From: Pseudomonas cichorii
GTDB taxonomy: Bacteria > Pseudomonadota > Gammaproteobacteria > Pseudomonadales > Pseudomonadaceae
Reading direction: 5' to 3'
NCBI RefSeq assembly: GCF_003700275.1
Contig: NZ_RBRE01000044.1
Span: 1-64,000 of the forward strand
Length of the DNA: 64,000 nucleotides
Shown here: positions 57,093 through 63,920 of the stretch, piece by piece
Layout of the letters: each line of letters opens with the position of its first letter
Numbering within the stretch: the first letter of the stretch is position 1
Position numbers and translations under genes: made by a program
Notes under the pieces: generated by a model
The model's input: only the letters and a program-made list of their open reading frames with translations
The model's database searches: none
What the model was told of the DNA's origin: nothing

Positions 57093-57410
57093 TTAGTCGG
57101 CTGTGTCGCTCTGTTGAGCGGCCATGTCTTCATCGGCCTTGTACGCCCTGATATCGATCAGGGCTGCGACGTGGCGGATGTGAGCAAACTTGGGTGCCTT
57201 GCGGCTTGTGTCCAGGGTCGTGATCGGGAGCGGTATGCGACCGCTTTCGATCTCGGTCACAAACGTCCGCTCGTTGAGGTTTCGGAAGTACTGCACGCGC
57301 AGCTTGTCCAGCGGTATGAGCACGTCACCGAAGGTGCGATAAAGCAACTCGATGGTGGCCGTATCGGGGGCAGGCATCAGGCGCAATAGGGGCTGGCTTG
57401 ATTCTTTCAT
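57093..57410 (-). CDS. PrtN-family pyocin-activator-like protein
   Basis: A 105-residue protein whose core (LLYRTFGDVLIPLDKLRVQYF, then ESGRIPLPI and the HIRHVAALIDIRAYKADED end) follows the Pfam PyocinActivator/PrtN pattern. In P. aeruginosa PrtN turns on pyocin genes after DNA damage. Copies in prophages may act on phage or host promoters. ATG at 57410 overlaps the preceding stop by four bases; a longer frame upstream is not used. The actual target is unknown. Confidence 0.75.
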   Translation of the reverse strand: MKESSQPLLRLMPAPDTATIELLYRTFGDVLIPLDKLRVQYFRNLNERTFVTEIESGRIPLPITTLDTSRKAPKFAHIRHVAALIDIRAYKADEDMAAQQSDTAD

Positions 57411-57784
57411 GCCGCTTTTGCCTTGGTGGGGACGACCTCTCTCATGTCTCTGAGTGTTTCTTCTGCAGTCCTTCCCCAACCAAACAAGTAGTTGCCATTG
57501 GGAAGCCGCATGCTGAGGTGAAGCGCTTGATGGATGGGGTTAGGGTCGTCGGCACTAAGCTCAAGAGTTACATTATTGTTGGTCGTCTTGAGGTCGCAGG
57601 CCAGACGCTCGATGATGGCAATAAGCTTGATCTGCTCTTGCTGCGTTGGGGTTGCCGGGGCGGTTTCGAGTTCGGCTGCAGTGCAGATGAGGGCAATTGA
57701 CGATTCGATTATTCCCGGTGTTCGCTCTTGTGCTGGTGTGCGCAGCAGCTCGATGAGCTGGCGGTCAATCTCTTCATGATTCAT
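57407..57784 (-). CDS. Phage hypothetical protein
   Basis: A 125-residue soluble protein of unknown family. A helical first half (EEIDRQLIELLRTPAQERTPG) is followed by a compact C-terminal segment, LPNGNYLFGWGRTAEETLRDM. It overlaps the small gene upstream by 11 bases and the PrtN-like gene by four, so translation is coupled. Confidence 0.6.
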   Translation of the reverse strand: MNHEEIDRQLIELLRTPAQERTPGIIESSIALICTAAELETAPATPTQQEQIKLIAIIERLACDLKTTNNNVTLELSADDPNPIHQALHLSMRLPNGNYLFGWGRTAEETLRDMREVVPTKAKAA

Positions 57785-57938
57785 TCGTTTTCTTCCGTTT
57801 AGGGTGATTCCAGGCGATCAGGCAGTGGCGTTTGGTCAGCTCGCGCAGATGCTCAGGTACTTCAAGGAGCGCTGCATTGCGCTCCTCGCGTGTACGCATG
57901 GCGACGATCTGGCGAGCGTATTCCCTAGGCCACGTCAC
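57774..57938 (-). CDS. Short phage protein (54 aa), GTG start
   Basis: A 54-residue basic helical protein beginning MTWPREYARQIVAM and containing TREERNAALLEVPEHLRELT. This pattern resembles a small conserved early protein of Pseudomonas phages, as I recall it. The GTG start lies inside the end of the upstream gene (14-base overlap) and the stop lies 11 bases into the next gene. Function unknown. Confidence 0.6.
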   Translation of the reverse strand: MTWPREYARQIVAMRTREERNAALLEVPEHLRELTKRHCLIAWNHPKRKKTNES

Positions 57939-58209
57939 GGTTGTCTACCGGTATGGCGGGTAGCTCCAGCCCCAGTTGTTCTGCAAGCCATGGGATTCCG
58001 GCTTGCTTGACACGTGTGGACTGGCTGTACTGCATGCCGAGCTGGTGGTGGAACCAACTGCTGTCCTTGGTTCGCAGGTACTCACGATCACGGGTCGGGT
58101 AGGCCGGTAGGTTCTTGTCATCGAGCAGATGCTTTTCCTGCATCAGCTTGATGAGCTTTGGCCTGGTGGTGCCGAGGTGCTTGGCGGTTTGCGCAAGAGT
58201 GCGTTCCAT
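57925..58209 (-). CDS. KilAC-like small protein, possible antirepressor domain
   Basis: A 94-residue protein that resembles the C-terminal KilAC domain of phage antirepressors: RTLAQTAKHLGTTRPKLIKLMQ (winged-helix-like), a variable middle, then STRVKQAGIPWLAEQLG. No N-terminal Bro/Ant domain is present, so it is the DNA-binding half only. Role as a regulator is inferred. Confidence 0.6.
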   Translation of the reverse strand: MERTLAQTAKHLGTTRPKLIKLMQEKHLLDDKNLPAYPTRDREYLRTKDSSWFHHQLGMQYSQSTRVKQAGIPWLAEQLGLELPAIPVDNRDVA

Positions 58210-58218
58210 GTCAGCCCC

Positions 58219-58809
58219 TTACGCTGCATGCGCGGCAGGAGTCGCCACGCTCGCAAGATGCTGGATGGATTCGGCCACCTTCTCGTACATCTCAGCTTCG
58301 GTGCCGCAGACGGTGAAGCACTTGGTACGTGGCCGCTTTGTGCCGATGCTCATGATCGTGGTGAGGCCGGTGCGGGTCTTGGTGCGATGGATTGCGACCT
58401 GAATAGGGAGATCAAACCCCATGTCCAGGCTGATCGAGCCGCCATTGCGCACAAGCGCAAGGACTTGTTGCCTATGGTTGGCATCGAAACGCGCAAAGTC
58501 GCGATTGGCGTGGAGCATGCTCACCTGATCGACCGTGTTGGTTGGGTCAATAGGGCCGTTCGCGATCTCTTCGATAAAGTCCGCCAGCTTCAGGTGCATC
58601 TTCTTGTCATTTGGCAGGGTCAAGGAGTGGCGTTCGTTGCCCAATTCGATCGTGAACGCGGCTTCGGTTGGGCTACGTTCAACCTTAAGGCGGAATGGCA
58701 ACACTTCACGCGACGGCGTTGATTTGATCGTGTGGCTGAAGGTTTCGCTCAGATTTACTTGGGCGTTAAGCAGCGTCAGCGTGCGGTTGTCGAGTTTGAA
58801 TCGGCTCAT
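58219..58809 (-). CDS. Phage hypothetical protein
   Basis: A 196-residue soluble protein with no recognised motif. The N-terminal part is mixed strand/helix (LKVERSPTEAAFTIELGNERHSLTL). A GGSISLDMGFDLPIQVAIH strand pair and a C-terminal helix (EMYEKVAESIQHLASVA) follow. It overlaps the preceding short gene by four bases. Function unknown. Confidence 0.6.
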   Translation of the reverse strand: MSRFKLDNRTLTLLNAQVNLSETFSHTIKSTPSREVLPFRLKVERSPTEAAFTIELGNERHSLTLPNDKKMHLKLADFIEEIANGPIDPTNTVDQVSMLHANRDFARFDANHRQQVLALVRNGGSISLDMGFDLPIQVAIHRTKTRTGLTTIMSIGTKRPRTKCFTVCGTEAEMYEKVAESIQHLASVATPAAHAA

Positions 58810-58985
58810 GCTGCACGCCCTCCGCCGTTTGGATCAAAGGGGGTGGGGCTGAGACGTGCTTTCGCTTTGGAGATTGAGGGGATGTAAGTGCAGCCAGCCT
58901 GCTGGGCCAGATAGCGGACCTTGAGTATCCGGTCAGCGGTGACGGCTGCTACTGGGAGGGCGTGTATCGTTGCAGTGGTGTGCAT
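58806..58985 (-). CDS. First gene of the leftward operon, short protein
   Basis: A 59-residue protein of unknown function. The start at 58985 is supported by GAGG seven bases upstream; an alternative ATG 36 bases earlier would lie inside the promoter leader. It is the position of lambda N, but no Arg-rich boxB-binding N-terminus is seen, so antitermination activity is not supported. Confidence 0.55.
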   Translation of the reverse strand: MHTTATIHALPVAAVTADRILKVRYLAQQAGCTYIPSISKAKARLSPTPFDPNGGGRAA

Positions 58986-59020
58986 GGTGTTGCCTCGCTC
59001 TGTGGTGGAAGAGTGAGGCA

Positions 59021-59049
59021 AGTAAACGATTTGTTTGGTTTTAGGTCAA
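59021..59049 (-). promoter_or_regulatory. Leftward early promoter PL
   Basis: On the minus strand, TTGACC (-35, 59044-59049) and TTTACT (-10, 59021-59026) are exactly 17 bases apart. They drive the operon from 58985 to the integrase. The operator-like motif at 59024-59040 covers the spacer and the -10, so CI binding would block it. Confidence 0.65.
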
Positions 59050-59062
59050 CACATTTTGTTTG
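59024..59062. promoter_or_regulatory. Left operator array (OL-like)
   Basis: Two motifs, AAACGATTTGTTTGGTT (59024-59040) and CATTTTGTTTG (59052-59062), lie between the CI stop and the first leftward gene. The same pair recurs at the other end of the repressor gene. Confidence 0.65.
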
Positions 59063-59065
59063 TTT

Positions 59066-59848
59066 TTAGATGAGGGAGGGGCCTTTAAGGGGGCGAATCG
59101 TTGACCACCAGAATATCCGCCCCAGAATTAGGACTCGTTGCTCCATTATCTGATCGAAGTCATAGTCTTCGTCTGGATATTCGTTGGAGTTGAAGCTCCG
59201 CATCTTCATTCCGGTGGGTGTGCGTTGGAGAAATTTGATTCGCAAATGCCCGTCGTGGTCTATCGCATAAATTTCACCATCTATTATCCTCGTCATGCCC
59301 TTGTCGATGCCAACAGTGGCTCCTGAAAGGATTAGTGGATGGTTACTGTTGCCGATATTGGTCGCGAACACTGCGTTTGAGGGGTCGACGCCGCAAGTTC
59401 GTAATGTTGACCTTGAGAAACGAAGCTTTGGTCCCGTCATTTCTTGGACTTCAGTCCGGGCTGCTTTACCGTTGCCGGAAGATAATTCGACTTCCCTGTA
59501 CAACCTCAGCTCGATTTCATCGTCATTCAAGGGTGTTTGTTGGTCCCATGGGACTAATGCTTCAAGAGCGTAGAGTGGCGAGTCATTGGCAGCAGGGCGT
59601 GGGCCATGCCGTTCGGTGGCTGCGGTCCGCATGGGAACATCTTTTCCTTCCAGCCATTCGCGCTCTACGACGAGTGTTAAGGCGACCTCGCCAGTCATGT
59701 ATGCCGGTACGCCCCTTGACTTCCAGTTTGTAATGTTCTGCTCATTCTCTAGATCGAGCAGCCGGGCTAGCTGCGCTCCGGTTAGTCCTGAGTCGTCCAG
59801 CGCCTGGCGGAAGCGTTGCCCTTTGAGTTTTTGCGTTTGTTTGCTCAT
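59066..59848 (-). CDS. cI: CI-like phage repressor (HTH plus S24 peptidase)
   Basis: A 260-residue repressor. The N-terminal HTH (about 12-50) is DDSGLTGAQLARLLDLENEQ followed by NITNWKSRGVP. The C-terminal S24/LexA-like domain (about 150-255) has the nucleophile S168 in NIGNSNHPLI, replacing the common GDSMEP, and the general base K205 in GHLRIKFLQ, so RecA-stimulated self-cleavage should be possible. The cleavage site itself was not identified with confidence. It maintains lysogeny by binding the operators on both sides of its gene. Confidence 0.92.
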   Translation of the reverse strand: MSKQTQKLKGQRFRQALDDSGLTGAQLARLLDLENEQNITNWKSRGVPAYMTGEVALTLVVEREWLEGKDVPMRTAATERHGPRPAANDSPLYALEALVPWDQQTPLNDDEIELRLYREVELSSGNGKAARTEVQEMTGPKLRFSRSTLRTCGVDPSNAVFATNIGNSNHPLILSGATVGIDKGMTRIIDGEIYAIDHDGHLRIKFLQRTPTGMKMRSFNSNEYPDEDYDFDQIMEQRVLILGRIFWWSTIRPLKGPSLI

Positions 59849-59867
59849 AAACGGAATGTTACAACGC

Positions 59868-59896
59868 TTGCATAAAAATTATAACAAACGTATTGT
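59868..59896 (+). promoter_or_regulatory. Rightward early promoter PR
   Basis: TTGCAT (59868-59873) and TATTGT (59891-59896) are separated by 17 bases. They drive the cro-like gene and the replication genes. The operator motif at 59886-59902 covers the -10 and probable start point. Confidence 0.6.
59878..59883 (-). promoter_or_regulatory. Repressor maintenance promoter PRM, -10 element
   Basis: A consensus TATAAT on the minus strand, 30 bases before the CI start, with no good -35 at the proper distance. That combination is typical of a repressor-activated PRM. It overlaps PR on the other strand. Confidence 0.5.
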
Positions 59897-59921
59897 TTGG
59901 TTGTGTGATTCATTTTGTTTG
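59886..59921. promoter_or_regulatory. Right operator array (OR-like)
   Basis: AAACGTATTGTTTGGTT (59886-59902) and CATTTTGTTTG (59911-59921). The first contains a perfect CAAAC-N5-GTTTG palindrome when one upstream base is included. It differs from the left array at only two bases of the 17-mer and none of the 11-mer. Confidence 0.65.
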
Positions 59922-59935
59922 CATGAGGTGGCTTC

Positions 59936-60193
59936 ATGAGTGCGCCTGATAAGGTGTTCGATTTGATCGTGCAAGTAGCTGAGGAGGCAGGTAAAAGCCC
60001 ATCGCAGCTTGCTCGAGAGTGCAAGATCAGCCCTCAGCGGTTTTTCAACTGGCGACGCCGGGGTGTGCCTGTAGCTCAGGTTCGGGTACTTGCAAAAGCT
60101 CTTTCTGGTCGGTTGCTGCCGCATGAGCTACGGCCAGATCTGCCTGAGATTTTCCCTGCGCCTGAAGGTATTGCTTCTGTAGCGGCAGCATAA
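59936..60193 (+). CDS. Cro-like HTH regulator
   Basis: An 85-residue Cro/YdaS-type protein. The HTH reads AGKSPSQLARECKISPQRFFN followed by WRRRGVPVAQV, and the tail is Pro/Ala-rich. It is the first gene from PR, divergent from cI, with a strong ribosome site (GAGGTGG). It probably competes with CI at the shared operators and favours lytic growth. Confidence 0.85.
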   Translation: MSAPDKVFDLIVQVAEEAGKSPSQLARECKISPQRFFNWRRRGVPVAQVRVLAKALSGRLLPHELRPDLPEIFPAPEGIASVAAA

Positions 60194-60523
60194 GAAAAAA
60201 GGCGACCCCAAGGTCGCCCAGTTTCCCCCGACACGCGCCACCACAGCTGTATCGGGCCGCGATAGAGATCGGCATGCACACCACATGCATAAAGCTGCCG
60301 ATCTTTACCGCGTCTTCCAAGGCACGGATGCCTTGGTGTTGCTGCCTTTTCCACCACAGATAGGGCAGCTGTTGCGCCAGAGGTGAAGGATGGATAGTTC
60401 ACCTCGGCACAGCGCCGACTTCGATTTGCAGATCTCGACCGGCGTGTGACCCTCTCAAGCCACGCGGCAAATGTACCACCACTACATGCTGCGCGGCACT
60501 GGCAACTTATAAGGATTAATGCC
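60194..60523. other. Non-coding gap between cro-like and cII-like genes
   Basis: A 330-base region with no supported plus-strand gene. It carries strong secondary structure and a leftward terminator; see the RNA candidate on the minus strand. Confidence 0.6.
60196..60480 (-). ncRNA. Candidate structured minus-strand transcript with terminator
   Basis: On the minus strand a perfect GGCGACC/GGTCGCC stem (60201-60207 with 60212-60218 region) is followed by six T residues, a standard terminator with no minus-strand gene before it. Upstream lies a long hairpin (AGATCGGCA paired with TGCCGATCT around 60264-60304) and further stems. An antisense regulatory RNA is the favoured reading. A very short coding alternative with a CPICGGKG zinc-ribbon-like segment exists in one frame but lacks an obvious start codon. 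Confidence 0.45.
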
Positions 60524-61042
60524 ATGAGCCGAACCGCTCTCAGCTGTATTGATCGGGCCAAGCGTGAAGTCTTGCCGCTCGATCTTGCTCTTTACCATGC
60601 TGCTCGGGACTATCCGGGCGGTGCCGCTGCAATTGCCGCCACCACAGGCCGTAATCCAACCACGCTGCAGCACAAGCTTTCGCCTACGCATCCAACTCAC
60701 ACAGTCAACATTCAGGAGTTCAGCGAGATCCTTGAGCTGACGAAGGATCGCCGCATTTTGGATGCGGTTCATGCTCTGGTGGGTGACACCATCTGGCAGG
60801 ACCTCGCAGGCTGTTACACCGATGACATGCCAGAAACCCTGACGGTTGGTATTGCTCAGTATTTCCGTCAGGTCGCTGATCTGGCCGAGACGTGGGCCAA
60901 GCACATTGGTGATGGCTGCGTTGATGACGGCGAGTTGGCCGAGATACGGCTGCAAGTATTCCGCTGCATCCAGGGGCTGCTCGGCATGTACAACCGTGCT
61001 TCTTACGTCAATCAAACGACGAAGGGGGTGTCCCATGGCTGA
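60524..61042 (+). CDS. Phage CII-family regulatory protein (CP76-like)
   Basis: A 172-residue protein matching the Phage_CP76/CII family used by lambdoid phages other than lambda itself. The N-terminal DNA-binding region is LALYHAARDYPGGAAAIAAT followed by TGRNPTTLQHKLSP. Then come HTVNIQEFSEILELTKD and a helical C-terminal oligomerisation half. It probably activates lysogenic promoters. It overlaps the following gene by eight bases. Confidence 0.8.
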   Translation: MSRTALSCIDRAKREVLPLDLALYHAARDYPGGAAAIAATTGRNPTTLQHKLSPTHPTHTVNIQEFSEILELTKDRRILDAVHALVGDTIWQDLAGCYTDDMPETLTVGIAQYFRQVADLAETWAKHIGDGCVDDGELAEIRLQVFRCIQGLLGMYNRASYVNQTTKGVSHG

Positions 61043-61259
61043 TGCTGCCGACTTCGCGAATGACCTGGTGCAGGAGCGCCTGGATCAGGCGCTTGCTGCG
61101 CGAAACGCTCGACCGCTTCCAACTGTTCATTCCTTCATGTTTTGCGAGTCCTGTGATGAGCCGATCCCTGCGGCTCGACGTCAGGCTATTTCGGGTTGTA
61201 CGCATTGTGTTGATTGCCAGGCTCTGGCTGAGTTGAAGGGTGCGCGTCATGCTCGATGA
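61035..61259 (+). CDS. TraR/DksA-type zinc-finger protein
   Basis: A 74-residue protein with the C4 zinc-finger pattern FCESCDEPIPAARRQAISGC followed by THCVDCQ, as in TraR and phage-encoded DksA-like proteins that bind RNA polymerase in the secondary channel. A short N-terminal helix precedes it. The start overlaps the CII-like stop, and its stop overlaps the primase start by 11 bases. Confidence 0.85.
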   Translation: MADAADFANDLVQERLDQALAARNARPLPTVHSFMFCESCDEPIPAARRQAISGCTHCVDCQALAELKGARHAR

Positions 61260-63465
61260 GGTATTGGGGCAATTCGCAGATTATGGCCTGGAGCCTGATC
61301 AACCGCTGGTATATGGCAAGCTGACTCGTTGCAAGACATCGCAAGACAAGGGCAAGGAAAAAAACGGCTGGTACGTGGTACATGAGCATGTCACCGAGAA
61401 GAACGAGACGCTGATCTTCGGCAGCTTCGGTGACTGGCGCTCCGGGGAAACACAAAAGATAAAGGTCAAGGCTGGCCGCATGAGTCCCGAAGAGCGTGAG
61501 GTCATGCGCGCTCGGCAGGAGGACGCGAAGCGTCGCGCAGCCGAAACTGCTGCCAATGCTGCTCGTCGCGCAGCAAATAGGGCAGCAGGCATGTTCAAGC
61601 GTATGCCTGACAAGGGCAAAAGCGTTTATCTGGATCGAAAGCAGATTGTGGGTTTTCGTGTCCGGTACGCACCTCGGTCTGGTGCCTTCCTCGTTCCAAT
61701 GAGCAATGCCAGCGACAGTATTGTTGGCCTGCAGGTGATCTATCCCGCGAAGCAGGAAGACACCGGACGGGACAAGACGTACTGGCCGTACGGCATGTCT
61801 AAAGAAGGTACGTTTCACTTGATTGGCCCGGAGCCTGATCCGGGAGAGCCACTGCTGATCTGTGAAGGCTACGCGACCGGCGCTAGCCTGCACATGGCGA
61901 CCTCCTTCGGTGTCGCCATCGCATTCGACGCGGGCAATCTGCTCGCTGTCGCCAAGCTGATGCGGGATCGCTTCCCAGGCAGACCGATCATCATTTGTAG
62001 GGATGACGACTGGAAAACCAAACGCCCTAAAGGCGATCCGTGGAATCCCGGTGAAGAGAAAGCGAACAACGCTGCCCTGGTCGTTGGTGGTCAGGTCGTA
62101 GGCCCTGTGTTCTCTGGTGAGCGACACGACAAGTGGACTGACTTCAACGACCTGCACTGTGCTGAAGGCCTTGAAGCTGTTCGACGGCAAGTCTTGGCGG
62201 TTGTCAAACCACCCGCCGCTGGAGGCTGGAAAGATCAGTTAGCCCGAACTGAGAGCGGCGCATTGATCGCTCACATGCAGAACGTCGAGCTGATACTGGG
62301 CAACGACGAGCGCTGGGCGGGTGTTATTAGTTTCAGCGCGTTCAGCTCCAAGATCGTTAAGCTGAGAGCGGCCCCTTACGGCGGTGGCACGGGTGACTGG
62401 GCAGACATCGACGACATGCGCGTGATGAAGTGGCTGGCCCAGACCTACAACCTACGTGTGAAGGCACCCAGTGTGATCGAGGCGGTCAGCATCGTCGCGC
62501 ACGACCATGCGTTTCATCCGGTTCGTGAGTATCTGAACAAGTTGGAGTGGGACCAGGTGCCGCGTTTGGGTAGCTGGTTAACTGACGTGCTTGGCGTACC
62601 CGAAACAGAGTATTCCACGAAAGTTGGCAGACGCTGGATGATTTCGGCGGTGGCTCGGGTCATGAAGCCTGGCTGCAAGGCTGACTCGGTTTTGATTCTA
62701 GAAGGCGCGCAGGGCGCTGGTAAGTCTACGGCGATGAGCATCCTTGGCGGCGATTGGTTTATGGATACACCATTTGCGCTGGGCGACAAGGATGGCTTTC
62801 AGGCCATTCGTGGCAAATGGATCGTTGAGTTGGGCGAGCTGGATAGCTTCAACAAAGCGGAAAGCACCAAGGCGAAACAGTTCTTCTCAGCGTCAACGGA
62901 TACCTATCGCGAAAGCTATGGCCGAAGAACCAACGACGTGCCACGCCAGTGTGTTTTCGTGGGTACGACCAACCAAGAGGAATATTTGAAGGACGCGACC
63001 GGCAACCGGCGTTACTGGCCGGTCGCGTGCACTCGCGTTGAGTTGGACCGACTGCGCGAGATCCGTGACCAGTTATGGGCCGAGGCGGTGTTTTGCTACG
63101 ACGCTGGGGAACCTTGGTGGGTTAATCGTGACGAGTCTTCCTTGTTCGCTGAAGCGCAGGATGAGCGTTTTGTGGTGGATGAGTGGGAGGGGCCGATTCT
63201 TCACTGGCTTGAGGAGTCGCAGATCGGCGCTACGGCGTCAGGTGGCGATTTGCTGGGCACGGCACTGAAGATCGATCCGAGTCATTGGGGCAAGCCTGAG
63301 CAAATGCGAGTGGGCGCGATCATGCATCGGTTCGGGTGGAAACGCATTCGGCTGTCGACGCCGTCCAAAAGCGGACAGCGTCCATGGGTGTATAAGAAGC
63401 CGGACAGTTGGGGAGCCGGTCACATGCCACCTTCCCAACGACCAGAGGAGCCCTGCTTTGATTAA
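61249..63465 (+). CDS. Phage primase-helicase (Toprim plus VirE domain)
   Basis: A 738-residue replication protein. The N-terminal part contains a Toprim-like domain (LLICEGYATGASLH and IIICRDDDW, the acidic metal-binding residues). The C-terminal VirE/VapE superfamily-3-like helicase has Walker A GAQGAGKSTAM, Walker B-like WIVELGELDSF and the sensor stretch CVFVGTTNQEEYL. It should unwind and prime phage DNA. ATG at 61249 is preferred to an in-frame GTG nine bases earlier because AAGGG lies at better spacing. No separate O- or P-like gene is present. Confidence 0.9.
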   Translation: MLDEVLGQFADYGLEPDQPLVYGKLTRCKTSQDKGKEKNGWYVVHEHVTEKNETLIFGSFGDWRSGETQKIKVKAGRMSPEEREVMRARQEDAKRRAAETAANAARRAANRAAGMFKRMPDKGKSVYLDRKQIVGFRVRYAPRSGAFLVPMSNASDSIVGLQVIYPAKQEDTGRDKTYWPYGMSKEGTFHLIGPEPDPGEPLLICEGYATGASLHMATSFGVAIAFDAGNLLAVAKLMRDRFPGRPIIICRDDDWKTKRPKGDPWNPGEEKANNAALVVGGQVVGPVFSGERHDKWTDFNDLHCAEGLEAVRRQVLAVVKPPAAGGWKDQLARTESGALIAHMQNVELILGNDERWAGVISFSAFSSKIVKLRAAPYGGGTGDWADIDDMRVMKWLAQTYNLRVKAPSVIEAVSIVAHDHAFHPVREYLNKLEWDQVPRLGSWLTDVLGVPETEYSTKVGRRWMISAVARVMKPGCKADSVLILEGAQGAGKSTAMSILGGDWFMDTPFALGDKDGFQAIRGKWIVELGELDSFNKAESTKAKQFFSASTDTYRESYGRRTNDVPRQCVFVGTTNQEEYLKDATGNRRYWPVACTRVELDRLREIRDQLWAEAVFCYDAGEPWWVNRDESSLFAEAQDERFVVDEWEGPILHWLEESQIGATASGGDLLGTALKIDPSHWGKPEQMRVGAIMHRFGWKRIRLSTPSKSGQRPWVYKKPDSWGAGHMPPSQRPEEPCFD

Positions 63466-63817
63466 GCACATTGACGAGATGCTGAAGCTTTGGGCGCAAG
63501 AGCTTCACTCGCCGCTTGTATGTGGCGGATCGGGTGGCGGCAATATGATTGCGATGCTAATGGAGTGTAAAGGGGAGTTGATTCGCGGTACGCGAGGTAG
63601 TCGAGTGCTGCTCGACGAGTCTGCGGATATCGAACTGATCGTCAACAAGCACCTGGCGTCGGAGCTGTCTGTGGTGGTGCGGGAGCATTACTGCAACCAT
63701 GACAGTTTTCTATCGCAGAAGATTTTGTATTGCGGCTGCAGTTCTCGAACATATTATCAGCGGTTACACTCGGCCCATGAACACATCGCTTCATTGCTAC
63801 AGGGAAAGGCTGCGTGA
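63458..63817 (+). CDS. Q-like/RinA-like late transcription regulator
   Basis: A 119-residue protein starting MIKHIDEMLKLWAQELHSP and ending with a sigma-region-4-like helix-turn-helix (QKILYCGCSSRTYYQRLHSA). Similar proteins follow primase genes in Pseudomonas prophages and are annotated as antitermination Q or late-gene activators. It overlaps the primase stop by eight bases. The exact mechanism is inferred from position and fold. Confidence 0.7.
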   Translation: MIKHIDEMLKLWAQELHSPLVCGGSGGGNMIAMLMECKGELIRGTRGSRVLLDESADIELIVNKHLASELSVVVREHYCNHDSFLSQKILYCGCSSRTYYQRLHSAHEHIASLLQGKAA

Positions 63818-63851
63818 TCGATAGTATCCGCGCCGTTCGTTTGTCCTGCCA

Positions 63852-63920
63852 CGTCCCACTACGCATGAATGGTGGGACGGTTGATACCCCCGCTTTCATT
63901 GCTCCGTCCCACCGTCCCAC
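63852..63920. repeat. Four copies of CGTCCCAC, two as an inverted pair
   Basis: CGTCCCAC at 63852-63859, its complement GTGGGACG at 63872-63879, and two tandem copies at 63905-63912 and 63913-63920. They lie after the Q-like gene. A protein-binding array, late-promoter control site or origin iterons are possible. Confidence 0.6.

Noticed and set aside
58806..58985. Lambda N-like antiterminator at the start of the left operon
   Set aside because: Position fits, but there is no Arg-rich N-terminal motif and no boxA/boxB pair was seen in the leader.
60076..60561. Long minus-strand open frame across the cro-cII gap
   Set aside because: It has no coding signature, crosses the strong terminator at 60201-60218 and extends into the cro gene; a structured RNA is the better reading.
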